This document shows, in pieces, positions 46,377 to 58,900 of a stretch of DNA of 64,000 bases (positions are counted from its first letter, which is position 1; each line of letters starts with the position of its first letter). The stretch covers positions 1,670,001-1,734,000 of the forward strand of contig JAKLTH010000216.1 of assembly GCA_025175895.1 (NCBI GenBank). Direction: 5' to 3'. This DNA is from Wurfbainia villosa (taxonomy: Eukaryota; Streptophyta; Magnoliopsida; Zingiberales; Zingiberaceae). Position numbers and translations under genes: made by a program. The notes under the pieces were generated by a model, which had not been told where the DNA came from, searched no databases, and saw nothing but the letters and a program-made list of their open reading frames with translations.

Positions 46377-49300
46377 ATGCCGAAGCGGACGACGCACACG
46401 TACTCGAGCGAAGATGCGGCGCCGGACGGTCCCGATTCCGATCTGTTCGTCTACTACTGCAAGCACTGCAGCTCTCACGTGCTCATCACGGGTCCGTTGT
46501 TCCTCCCCCCTTCCCCTTTTCTAGGGTTTTCGATTTCTTTAATTTATGAACCGACTTGGGCGGTGCTCCCTCAAAAGAGGTTATTTTGTTGGCGAACAGT
46601 TTTTAGAGTCGGTGTATTTGAGGCGGTTGTTCTAAAAAATAGTTCCTTATTTCTGAATCATTTAACGATGGATAAATCTGAGGAGCATGCATTCTTAATA
46701 CCGACTTGGTGACATGCTATGCCTTGAGCAGTGAATTTGCCCAACTGTAGTAGTATTCCTTCCCTTTGAGCGGTGTAATTGAATGGGTATCACCAAGTCG
46801 GCCAGTTCTGTGGCCTGTATGCACTCTCTGTTGATTATTTTTACATAATAATTTGCTAATAATTATGTGGTTCCTTGTTTGCTTGTTTTACTAGAGGGTT
46901 GATGGGGCATAGATGAAGTAGGGTTTATTAGGCGAGTTTTTTTTTAAATTTTTTTTTGCTATTATACCCTACATGATGCCTAACTTATGCTAGTTCCCTT
47001 TGATTATTTTAATATCTCTAGTTATCATAGTTTTCAAAGTCTTGGGAAAAGCCTAACGAAAGGAACTTGTGCAAGAATTAATCTCCTTCTGATTTTCTGT
47101 TCGCTCAACTAACTTTATCTGTCTAGTTCTAGAATCACTATCCACAATAATTTACAAGCATAGAGTCTTCTTCAATCCATTTGAATATTTCAAATGTTAT
47201 TTCCTTTTTTGATGCTTGCGAATAATTCAACCAAGGATTATGTATCCTATAAAGGGTTCAACATAAAAATGAAGGCCATGTTGCTGGCTCCTAATAGTTT
47301 AAATTTACATTTTTTTTTCTTGTTTGTTTGTAAGGATCATTTAATCAAGGAGAAATCTTTGTAAATGTTAAAATGGAAATATCCTAAAGAAGAAAAATGA
47401 CCAAATTTGTAGAAATATAACCTTGATATATGTGAAGTGAATGAAATGGTGCAACATTCCAATGCCTTGGGACACCAAGTATTTGCATTATTTCATGTCG
47501 AGTGTAAATGCCTATATGCAGCAGAATAAATTAGAGTAAGGTGACAATGTTTGATTTGATTAACAATAAGTTTTTTTTTTCTATTTTTCTCTAGATATTT
47601 ATATTCATATTTACTATGCAAAAAGACAAAAAAAAATTGGTGGAGCCAAGCTTTCATGGAGCATTGTGATTGCTGTGTGCTACTCAAACTAAAAGGAAAA
47701 TTCTGTAAAATATAGCAACAGTGAAAATATGCTAAGATGGATGTTTGGTGTTATGGGATAAATAAAAAATTTGCAACAGTGCAACCAACATGTGTATAGT
47801 TAGGTAGACAAGTTGAGCTAAAGGTGTAAGGCTCAGAAGGGATCAAAGAATTTTCTACTTAGCTTAGCCAAAGCAATTTAAGGTGGCGTTTGGTTGGAAG
47901 GTGGGAATAGGAATGAGAATGAGTTTGATAGTAGACTGGAATGGGAATGAGTTTTGTCATTCCAATAATGTTGTTTGGTTTATAAGTTGGGAATTGGAGC
48001 GATCGACGGTGGCCGACGGTCGGCGGTCGACGATGGTAGTCGGCGATCGGCGACCGGCCGGCGGCGGTGGTCGGCGACCGGCGACGATCGGCATCGGCCG
48101 GCGGTGGTCGGTCGACGATCGGCGGCCGACGGCCATCGCGACGATCGGCGGCGATCAGCGGCCGGCGGCCCAAACCCACAATGTGAGATGGGTTTTGTTG
48201 ATTCCCAATTATTTAGAATTGATTCCCAAACCCTCCTTCCTAAAACCATTAACCAAACACTCTATATGATTCCCATTCCCATTCCCATTCCAAACCCAAC
48301 CAAACGCCACCTAAGAAATCTGAATGCTACTTGTAATGTAGCCTTACATAGAGTTCAACAGACAAATCATGTAACACACCTAACAGTTGGGACTAACTTG
48401 GCTTAGTCATGATGAATAACAGCTATTAGGCCATTATGGTTGGGTCCTTAGTTTCATTGCATTTCATAACAGAAATGTCTTTAAATTGTGCTTTTTTTAC
48501 TTTTTCCACCAATTTTCTGTATCTAAATCTTATTCAAGAGGGTATGGAAGGTTCTTGTTGCATTTCTTAAACCTAAAAAAAAATTGTTTGTATATGGTGA
48601 AGGTTCTTGTTACTTTCCATAAACCTAAACTTTGTTTACACATGATGAATGGTTGTTCCTTACTTTCCACACCTGTGGAAACAAATTGTCAATTATCTTC
48701 TATATTGATGTGTTTGTTATGAAGATACTCAATTGCAGAAGATGCCTAGGCGAAAGACTGACAAAGCACATGTACTGGACAAGATGAAACATCTTTCTAG
48801 GCTGAACGTTAAGGAGGCAGGAAAAGTTCTTCTAAAGCGGTACATATTTAGATTGGGTGGATACAATCTCTTAGATATTTTGATCTTTGTGTTGTTTTTT
48901 TTCCTTATTCTGGAATCATATGGCATATTGTACTTGGATATATTGAACTTGCTTATAATGGAACAAATTAACTGCCTTATCTACTGAAATTAGCAAATCC
49001 TCTAAGTCGGTTAGCTTAGTTACAGGTTGTTATTGAGGCCTTAAATCAATCATTTGCTTCAAAACATTGAATTCCAGTAGATTTATCTAGCATGAATAAT
49101 TTGTGGGAAATGTTTTTGTTATTTATTTCAAATCAACTTTGTTTTCAACTCTGCATAAATTTGGCCAGCAAGTCTGTGAAAAACCAAAACCTTCAAGATA
49201 GTCATGTAATCCATCTCTGAGCAATCTAATGACAAAGATTATCACCTAGAAATTTACCTTGGATAAATTTTGAGGCAAGACAATGAAAGATGTCAACTAG

Positions 49301-52300
49301 GGAAATAGTTGGTAGGAATGCACAGTGTAACATGTATAATAGCGGGAAGAATGGTGTAGCTTGCAAGGAAACATATAAGCTAATAGTATCATGAAATGTT
49401 TATATAGCATGTTAAGATTCCTGTAGCAAAATTGAGTGTGTGACTTTTGGAGTCTCCCCTACTCTCCAAAGTAGAGCTCCAAGAGGAACTCTGTGTACGC
49501 TCATCATGGGTATGACTGTCCTTGTCAAGGGTGAGATACTGGAAAAATGAGCACTTGTGATTAAGCCAACTGGCTAGTGAAAACCTTGTGAGCAACAAAT
49601 ATTTTGTGTTATTATCTATGATGCATATGTATAATCATGAACTGAAAATAATGATAGCAGTAAAAGTGAACTATAAGTATAGTATGATGCAATTAACCAG
49701 ATAACACATAATACTAATTTTAAATGGTTAAATTTGCAAGCAATACGTAAGAATTATCTTATATCCACCATGATGAATATCGTGGAGGTCAAGCATTGTA
49801 GTAACAACACATGTAAATAAGAATAACAAGGTCAAAACGACTGCCTCCATCCCGTAAGGTTCTTAACCAAGACTACAACACACTTCACTCATCAGTATGC
49901 TCCACGATTTGTTGTTTAACACCCACCGACATGCAAGGGAGCTATTTAGGTAATGTCTAAAAGAAGGTTCATCTTAACTCTGTACTAACCCTCAAATGCT
50001 CCTTATGAGGTGGTATTTTTCATGTATTACTTGCTCAAAAGCAAGGGAGAGGGGATATAGTCATGCTAACAAATGAATGGTCACATTGCCTCGTTACAAT
50101 TGCACAAGCCACTCTCATGTTAGGGGATGATGGTGCACAACTCAGCGTGATAGGTGTAACATATTGTTAGGTTCTTCCCCTTTTTATAGTTATACCATTT
50201 TGTTTTTTCATTCTCAGGTTAGGTGTAACATTCTCGATTCTTGCTTCAGTCACTGTTCAAAATGATAATTAACTTATGGAACATATGAATATTCTTTGTA
50301 GTGGTGAAGGAAAACTGGAAAAGCAATATCGCATGAGCTGTGTCGGTTGTGAACTTTTTGTTTGTTACCGCTCTGAAGAAGTTTTGGAACATGCCTCTTT
50401 CATTTATATTGTTGATGGTGCACTGAGTTCAGTTGTTGCGGAAACAAACCCACAGGTGCATTGTTGTTGTTACTAAAAGGTTATTCTGTACTACATTTCG
50501 AAGTGATTCGATCGGGCTTTAGCACTATTTGTTTTCCTGATTACCTTTTATCATTGTCTTTCAGCTCTGATGCTTGGGTCTTTGGCATATTATCTATGCC
50601 ATTGTTGAGCATAATAGAATTTTGCATAGTGACAGGTTTAAAAGTTCTCTTGAAAGTGTATTTTATTTTAGGCAAGTTAAGTCAAACCATGCATTTCATC
50701 TTATTAGAAGGTCTTATGCTCTGGCTGCAACTATTTCTCTCTGTATGTAAATTTAGTCATCTCATGAAGCTAAGAATGAAAGTTCTCTCTCATTTTTTTT
50801 CAAAACTCAAGCACGTGAATTCATAAGACGAATAACAAGACTGGGAAAATGAGTATCATGCTGCCAGCTCTCTGATTTTTGTTATTTCAATCTTCATTTA
50901 CGCATCTCTTAAGCCTTATTGGCCTTTACTTGAATGCCCGTTTATTTGTGATCCATACTAGGTATTCATATACCTTTTTATCCTAATGATTGATAACAAA
51001 ATCTAGTAATGTGTATTTATGATTTTGATGCTGCCATGCTGGTACTTCTTTCCATTGGTGTTAGTAGTGCTTATGAATTATGATATCCATTTGTATAAAG
51101 AGGAAAAGTAAAGTGAGGCTGACATTTCCAGCTGAAAACTATTACTTTGTGTCAACTGTAGCATTTTTATCTACCTTAACTCTGTCATAAAATTTTTGTC
51201 CTACAAAAAGCTAGCATGACCCTTGGGTATGTGTATTTACTGAAATATTTTACTTGCTATGGTTTTAATCTCTGGTTTGTGTATAAACTCAATTTTATAT
51301 CCCAATTTGTGTGGCATCATCTATTGTGATTTTCCTTTTATGCAGTTCATTTCTAGATATTGAAATCTTTTTTTTCTAGCCATAATAATAATAAACTTCA
51401 TATATGTGCCATCATGGTAAACACAATAATTGCAATTACAGGATGCTCCTGTACCCCCATGCATATCTCAGTTGGATGGTGGCCTTGTTCAAGTAGCAAT
51501 AGAAGTAGAAGACCGTGCTCAACGATCAGCCATAATAAGTAACTATCTATCTCCCATTTGGTTGATTCTAAAATGTTCATATGCACTTCAAAATTCTGGA
51601 GTTTGGTTCTATTTGGTCTGGCCGTGGGAGGGTATTGAGTACTTATTTGGTAGCTGCTATTCAAGCATTATGCGAAAACTGATTTATTTGGATCACGATT
51701 GTGACATCCCATACTTGGCGAAATTGTGATATCTGCCAGAAGATCAACAACATAAATTAGCCTTTCTTTGTTCTTTACACCATGTTTGGTTTGCAATAAT
51801 ATTTATTCCATTCTGTTTTATTATGACGGAATAACTATTCCTTCATTTGATTACCAATGACCTTGAAATAAAATCCTCACAGAATTGTTATTCCCTCTAA
51901 ATCCTTGTTTGCTGTTTCCTTTATTGTACGTTGAGATTGTTATTCTGTGAACCAATCCAAGCTTTATGAGCCAGAGCATCAGTCATCAGCCAGCACATGG
52001 TGCCAGTGTACCTGTTTGGAGGGTGGAACCATGAAAAAGGAGGAAACAACTAAGGGAGAAGGCTTTTTTGGGTTCTGCTTCATTTCAGAAGAAGAAATAA
52101 CAATTTAGCTAGTTTGGAGATTTCTCAATTGTGTAACTTTGAGGAAGCAGATATAACATTTCGCATGGAGAACATAAAAGCTACAGGAGGAGATGTGGGA
52201 GGGTCTTCCTGCCAGAGAAGTGATAGAACCACGGGAGATGAAGAGGGTATATTGGTTGTTGGAGAAGAAGCCAAAGGGAGGTTTATAACCAAGAGCTAGT

Positions 52301-54673
52301 TGCAACTTGCGTTCAAGACAACATAATTGTCATATGCCTTTGTGAGGGGGAAGAATGTGACACCTAATTCATATTCACTTTCTATCCAGATATCATGAGA
52401 TTTTAAATGGCAAATCAATCTAAGGAATACATATTCACTTTCTATTATACTCTAATTTCATTTTCGTCGAATAACTATTTGTGTTTGCCAATTCCTTTCT
52501 ACGAACCAAACATATTATTAGATTCTATGGCCTCATGTTCCTGGCGACCTGGTCAATATCATTTAAAGTGACTTTTTTTTTTTTTTTGCCATGATGCTGG
52601 TGGCTAGAGTGCAAGGCTCGATGTACATCTTAGAATCATAGTTTCACACATAGGCAACTAACTCATTTTCGTTTTTACTTGGCAAATTGTGCAACAAGTT
52701 TTCTTTTTGTTTTATGTTTTTTTTTGTTTTTTGAAAAGTTGTATTTGTAAGCTGATATATTTGTATTTCCTTTGCATTTGTTTTGTAAGTAAGCTATGTG
52801 CATAATGATTATTTCCTTCGTATTGAATGACATTATTTTCATCAGGAGTCAATGCCGATGATGTTCGAGTTACTGTTGCTGCTCCTGCTGCTAGAGGAGA
52901 AGCCAACAGTGAGCTTTTGGAATTCATGGGCAAGGTTTGATTTGTTTATAAATGCTAAAATCTCAAACTCTATTTGATATAGTAGGAGTCATATTGATTA
53001 TCCTTTTCCACAGGTGTTAGGCTTAAGATTGAGTCAAATGACCCTACAGAGAGGATGGAACAACAAGTCAAAGCTTCTCATTGTAAGATACTGCAATTTT
53101 GTGCTTGATTTTGATAATGATCCAATATGCACATATATATGTATTAAGAAACGATGTGACCAAATAAAATCATTCACTCAAATTATATTGTCCAAAAGGA
53201 TTTCATGAGTAAACTAGGTCAACCAGACCTGAAACATGCTCCATCAAAACATATGAGCCAAGAGCACTAAAACACAACCAAGAAATGTTGACACAAAACA
53301 TGCTTCAACAAAGTCAAATGTGCCTAGGCAGGAAAGACAACCAATTGCCAATTCAACTAGCTAGTCTTCCATTGATGGAGGCTGTCCTCTTTCCCTTGGC
53401 GAGCCCAAGAAACAACTCACTCTTATAAGCTTCTCTCAACTCCGTCTTTCTTGCTGAAAGTTTAAGCCACACCTTGCCTTCCAAAATGGTGAAGAGCCCA
53501 GATTTTCGAAGTGCATTTCCTACTCTAGCATCTTGCTTTTAAGAAGAGGCTGACCACCCAAGCCATTCATGTGGAAAAAGGAGTTATAATTGATGATGAA
53601 CCTTCTAATAAACTTTAATTTGATTACAATCTAATATTGGTTATCAAGAGTTGTCTTCTGGGTCAACTCGTTGGCCACTTCATTAACATAATGAAAGATA
53701 AAAGTAGACTATATATATAAAATATACTTGCAGCCGTATCCCTTGGTTTACCTTATTCTTATTGATGCGTTTATATGTCAGGAAGTATTATGAGCTTCAA
53801 ATGTCAGTGACAGTCATATAAAGAGATGTCAAACAGTAAGAGAATTGTTGTAAAGTATTAGGTATATAGATGATTGTTATGAGCTTAGAAAAACCAGGCA
53901 GTAATAATTGATAAGAAGAGTTCACATATCATTATTATGATAGATTATAAAAATGAGTATCCATTGATTGTTTGATGCAATAATTGATAATTAGTTTATC
54001 ATAACTTCTAGGTTTAAAATTTTTCAGGGACCGGTGCCTAATGAAATAGGTAGATGTCTGTATCCATTTCCTAATGTTTTATTTCCATCCAAATCAGATG
54101 AAATAGGAGCGTAACCTTCTCAAGCTGGCATGTACTAGTAGTAGGTTGAAGCCTATCTATGTTGAGCTCTATCCGAGTAAATTTGCAGTTGTTATAGAAC
54201 TTAGTTTTCTTACTCCTTTCTGTAAATTTCCATCCAAATAAACACAACTTTTTTGCCTTCGCTGCCCTTCTCTCTTCTCCGCTCAAACATGACCTTTGAG
54301 TTAAATTTACGAGGAGTCTAGGTCCATCAAATGGTAGTTATGGACCTTAAGTGGCACAGTTATGGCCTTATGGATTCACATAGAACTATCTTGATGGAGG
54401 TTAAATCTAGTTGTCAATGTAGATCTTGACTTGAATATATAACAGCACAGCACTCATCTATGCCCCTTGTAATTTACTGATCTTGAAATGGGGGGAAAAA
54501 AAGAATTATAATCATGATGTTGTAATTTGCAAATATTTTTTAAATCAATTTCTATGGCTTGAATTATCAAGTCACATGGTGCATATGCTTATATATTTGA
54601 ATGCTTGCTTCAGATTGAGGACTTATCAGCAAGGCAGGTTTATGAAAAGTTACTGGAAGCTGCGCAGCCTTGA
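46377..54673 (+). CDS. STEEP1-like N-terminus fused to DUF167 (UPF0235) protein
   Basis: Seven exons: 46377-46491, 48725-48839, 50302-50455, 51442-51538, 52846-52934, 53014-53082, 54614-54673; 232 residues. This matches in length and sequence the plant family that includes the Arabidopsis UPF0235 protein At5g63440. The N-terminal half ([45 protein letters not shown]) has two CxxC pairs and resembles the animal STEEP1/CXorf56 family. The C-terminal part, from about residue 120, is DUF167 ([40 protein letters not shown]). Its biochemical function is not known to me. Introns 1 (2.2 kb) and 4 hold MITE or MITE-like sequence. Confidence 0.93.
47882..48311 (+). mobile_element. Tourist/Harbinger MITE with a GC-rich core
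   Basis: 430 bp with perfect 16-bp inverted ends: GGTGGCGTTTGGTTGG and CCAACCAAACGCCACC. A TAA target is duplicated on each side (47879-47881 and 48312-48314). The GGNNNNGTTTGGTT end and a TAA/TTA target are the PIF/Harbinger signature. The core (about 47998-48172) is GC-rich CGGCGATCGGCGACCGG-like repeat; the arms are AT-rich with GGGAATGGGAATGGGAAT-type words. It sits in intron 1 of the STEEP1-like gene and is well preserved. Confidence 0.92.
51780..52512 (+). mobile_element. Possible MITE or composite insert in intron 4 of the STEEP1-like gene
   Basis: ATGTTTGGTTTG at the left is matched, reversed, by ATGTTTGGTTCG at the right. Both arms carry GGAATAACTATT-like words. No clean target duplication is visible. 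The short frame at 52114-52299 is probably chance. Confidence 0.35.
53083..54613 (+). other. Intron 6 of the STEEP1-like gene
   Basis: 1.5 kb, non-coding. The stretch at about 53215-53560 is less AT-rich than its surroundings and may be an old insertion, but I cannot classify it. Confidence 0.4.
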
Positions 54674-55933
54674 GATGTATGAATCCCATGGAAACAGCAC
54701 AACATTAGGTTTATCAAGTTTATACAAAATTATTTATGTGATGGCTGTTATTTGCCAGATAATTGTTCTTTGATTACTATATCTGTAGCAGATCACAAAT
54801 TATTTTTCTGGTTCTTTTTTTTTGCAGTATTATCTCATCTTGGAGTGACACTAAAGGAAGTATATTAAGATGATATCATTCAGAGGCAACTGATATATAT
54901 TATCATTAAATTTGTTAGAGTGGATGATGTAAGAGGTAGTAAGAGATTCAAATATTTTTAGTCAATGTGATAAAGGTTGAATTGATACTAGCAATCTTGT
55001 TTTGTATTGTGTTCGAGTTAAAAGGGTAGCGCGGTATATAAAACTTTCGACAATGCGGAATCCTAAAGAAGGATCTATATTATAAACAGTTTTATTCTGC
55101 GATTTGTTATTCGAATATGATCAATGTTTGAGTTGTTTATAAATAATTGATATAAAGAAGAGCAAGCTAAGAGATTATATTTTGTACGATGAGATGATGG
55201 AACTTGATCATAAAGATGCTTGCTAAACCCATGACCGTATTGCCCGACCTAACCTGGGCATGTCTTATAATCAGCTGATTATCTTCTAGACTGACTGCTG
55301 GTTATTGGGATGTAGTCTTTAGTGCATTTTGAGCTTTTTACAGAGGAGCAAGCAGTTGCTCAGGATCGCTCAGCTTTTGAGGTTCCAACATCTGGCAAAT
55401 ATGTTGCTTTTGTCAGCTTCAATGTCGTTACTTCAATTACTATACAGATCGATCTAATCGTGCCCGCTTCAATAATTTGTTATAGGTAAAACATTGCTAC
55501 TGATTGTTCAAGTCGCAACAAGAATATACACTGCGTTCCAAAACAAAAACGAAATAATAAAAAAAAAACGGTGAGAAAATAACGAGACAATGTTAACACA
55601 TGCAACAACAATCAGACATTCACTGCAAAATTTGGTAGAACAATTCAATTACAACTCGCTGCAGTTACATTGTTATATTTCAATCACAATATTATCTCAT
55701 TAGATTGACTTCGCAAAATCACGAATTGATTCCTCTTGCTAAGCCTTTTTTCCAATACGAGAACTAAGAAGCCCCAAACAGTTACAACTAGCAAAATGTC
55801 TGCCAACTTTAAATCTTTGTTTCAGAAGAAAAAGGAAAGAATGAGAGAAAAAGAAGCTCTATCATTTCCTTTTTCAAGTCACTAATGTACAAATGGACTT
55901 TGCAACAAAGGTTACACTTATTGGCCACTAAAG
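54674..55933. other. Convergent intergenic region
   Basis: 3' leaders of the STEEP1-like gene (plus strand) and the ERMP1-like gene (minus strand). AT-rich, with no gene or clear repeat seen. Confidence 0.5.
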
Positions 55934-58900
55934 TTACAAGTAATAGCTTGAGAAAAAGGTTGTAAATGCAGTTATGTCTGCCCAACTCGGGAAGGAGCTC
56001 TTCAATCTTTTGGTGTCATTGACAAGATACTGATCGAGCACTGCAACGTCCATCCTCAATGACCCGGAATTGTTGGCCTGTAATTCATTCGACATGCTAG
56101 TGAAATTAATTTGAGAAACCTTTGAGTTTATGGATCACTCAAGCAAGACGAATTAAAGGTTTTGAGGTTCGACATAACATGAGAACATCCGTATTGGCTT
56201 AAATAAAGGCATCTTAAGGACTAACCTCTAGCCAGAAAGTCCAGTTATCCTTGCTACTCCCGCTGAGTCTGCATATATATGATGGAGGACCACCATTAAT
56301 ACTTTCAGGAGCTGGAGAGTCAAAAAAGGTCAAAAGGTTAAATTCTAGAACAATGGATTCGGAGGCAAAAGTAGCAAAAACCATGGCTGTTCACCTGGAA
56401 GCCTGTAATCTGCAAAAGACCAATTCGACAATGGACCGGTAATGTTGAGGACGGTCACCCAAATCTCACTCACCGAGCTGTACCAATTTCAAACAAAATA
56501 AATCTCTACTATGATATATAAGTAACCATTTAAAGAGAGATGTATATAATTCTACTTCTATACACGATAGAACATTATCTTCAAAGTGATAATCACCCTA
56601 GATGAAGTTCCAAATGGAGCCTACGGCGACCAGTCTCAGAAATTGAAACAGAATCACGAACAGACACATGTGGCAAGGTTGCATAGTGATTTAATATTTT
56701 AGAACCTTTGGCAGGGAACTTCAAGCTTCCAGAGAACAAGAAAGAAACAGGGAATAGCGCCTGCAAAATGAGGAACCAGTTTTCATGTTGTCTTTTTTGA
56801 ATAAAAAGATTATTTAAGTTTCTTATTTGCATGTTGCTTAAACAAATATTCATCAGTTAATTAAGCACAAGCATACTGAATTTGTTAAATTTCAGAAAGC
56901 AAAATAAACAATTATTAAGGCAATGATTATTGTAGTCGAGATTCTCAGGAAAGCAGAAAGACGAGTAAAAGTAGAGACGATGAAAACCATAGCAAAAATT
57001 GTAGCGAATACATAGAGAGTCCATGAAAACCAAAGGGGAGCAAGTTTCCAAGTCATAAGTTCCAATAATTATCCCAAAACAAGGGTAGGTAGAACTACAA
57101 ACTACACACAATAAGTATTTAAACAAAGCAAACACCTGACTGCAAGACTTGCAACCATGAAGAGGGGTTTGAAAAATAAATACTTGCTATTGAATATAAA
57201 TTCAACTAGTGAGGCTTAATTCTAAACTCAACAATTCACTTACCACCCAAGTGCCGCCATCAGAATTATAGTTCTCTTCAGACAACCCTGAACTGATGCC
57301 CAGAAATTTTGAAGCTTCAGGAGCATTCTTAAAGAGGAAAGAAAAGGAATTGGCATCCACAACAGCAAAGTCATAGCTTGAAGACATAATCTTGTCAGAA
57401 CCTGGCAATTTGATCAATACAAAATAAAGGAGCAATAGGGCACTTGCATAAGCAACCACAGAATACTAGAAAACATGAATGCAACAGGTATGCAATACAA
57501 GATGATGTGAAAAACAAACATCATTTTAGACAGTGATAGTATGGACGTGAAGCATCATGGTTTATGAATGCATTGAGGTGGTCCGACAACTTAACCTGTG
57601 ATCCTCACAAGAATATTGTTTTTTTTTTTGGAACTAAAAACCATTTCTGTTATGGGATGCAAAGGTTAAAAGCTGCACAGTATGTTGTTGGGCAGTTAAA
57701 GCAGAATCTCAGTAGGGTTTGTGATGCTCCCACAATGGCAGCAGAATGAGAGAGAGGGCAAAGAATGGGTGTATATTTGTATTTACTCTCCAGCTTAGAA
57801 ATGAAACGAGATAAAAAGGCTGGCCTTCCTGTTCCTCTCTTCCTCCCATTATCATTTTTTATCTTGCAGAATGTTAATTGAAATGATATTGTAAGTGCAG
57901 GTGTGTTGTTTGGTGTACTGGACCTACTGCTATCATTTTGGTAACAGGTGATGACAAATTTTAAAATATTTTTAACTGTAATTCAGGCTGTAGGATGATG
58001 CGTGCATAGTCCAGTGTGTTGAACATATAAAGGCAATATATTTCAGTAAGCAATGGAAACAAGTGAAAGGCTGGTATTTAGAATGACCACTCCTTTAGTT
58101 GCTGAATTAAACAGATTCCCAACTGTTTTGGGGTGCCACATTCAGATCGATGATGGGTTGAAACCCACTGATCTAGAATGAATTTCAAGCAGAAATAAAC
58201 GAATTTAAATTACATGTGCTGTTTCAGGAAAATTAAACCAGGCAAATCTCCCATTAAGGCAAGAAATCGTGAAAATAATAACAAAAACAGATTTGTAAAA
58301 GATCTTATCAAAAGAAGTTAAAACAGAAAATTGGTACCACCTCCTCTACTAACATATGGCATATATATCTTTTGTAGTAACATACCTACAGTAGCAAATG
58401 TGTGCTGAAGCACAACCCTCTTTGGTGCATCAACACTGTACGGAAAAAACTGAGATGAAAGAGCCAAAGCAAGGATAGTAACTTGTGCCAAACACTGCAA
58501 AACAGATGACCTCGCCAACCAATGACCAACAACTGGTAAAAGTGGGCCAACACACCAACCAGTCACCAGTCCAATTACAGCTGCAACTACAGCATCCTGC
58601 ACAAAATATCCTGCAAAAGAGTTGCTTTATCAACAACTAGACCACATTCACCCTGTTATTTGTATTTCAATTGATAGTTTGGGTTAAAATTAGGCACCTG
58701 GTAGTTGTCAGACCCAGGAACAAGTTTTATGAACAAGAGAAAAAAATTATCATATAGACATTTTCAAAGACGAATCTATATTATAGCTAGATAAGTGGAA
58801 TTGATGAGAATTAAAGATATTAAGGGTAGAGAAAGGCTATAGAAAACATAGGTAACAGAATTAAAAGTAAAGAGATTTCAATATTGATGTAATCTTGTAT

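Noticed and set aside
47859..48406. Frames of 89-143 codons in the STEEP1-like intron
   Set aside because: They are products of the GC-rich core of the Tourist MITE.
52114..52299. 61-codon frame in intron 4 of the STEEP1-like gene
   Set aside because: No domain, and it lies between two exons whose junction is well supported.
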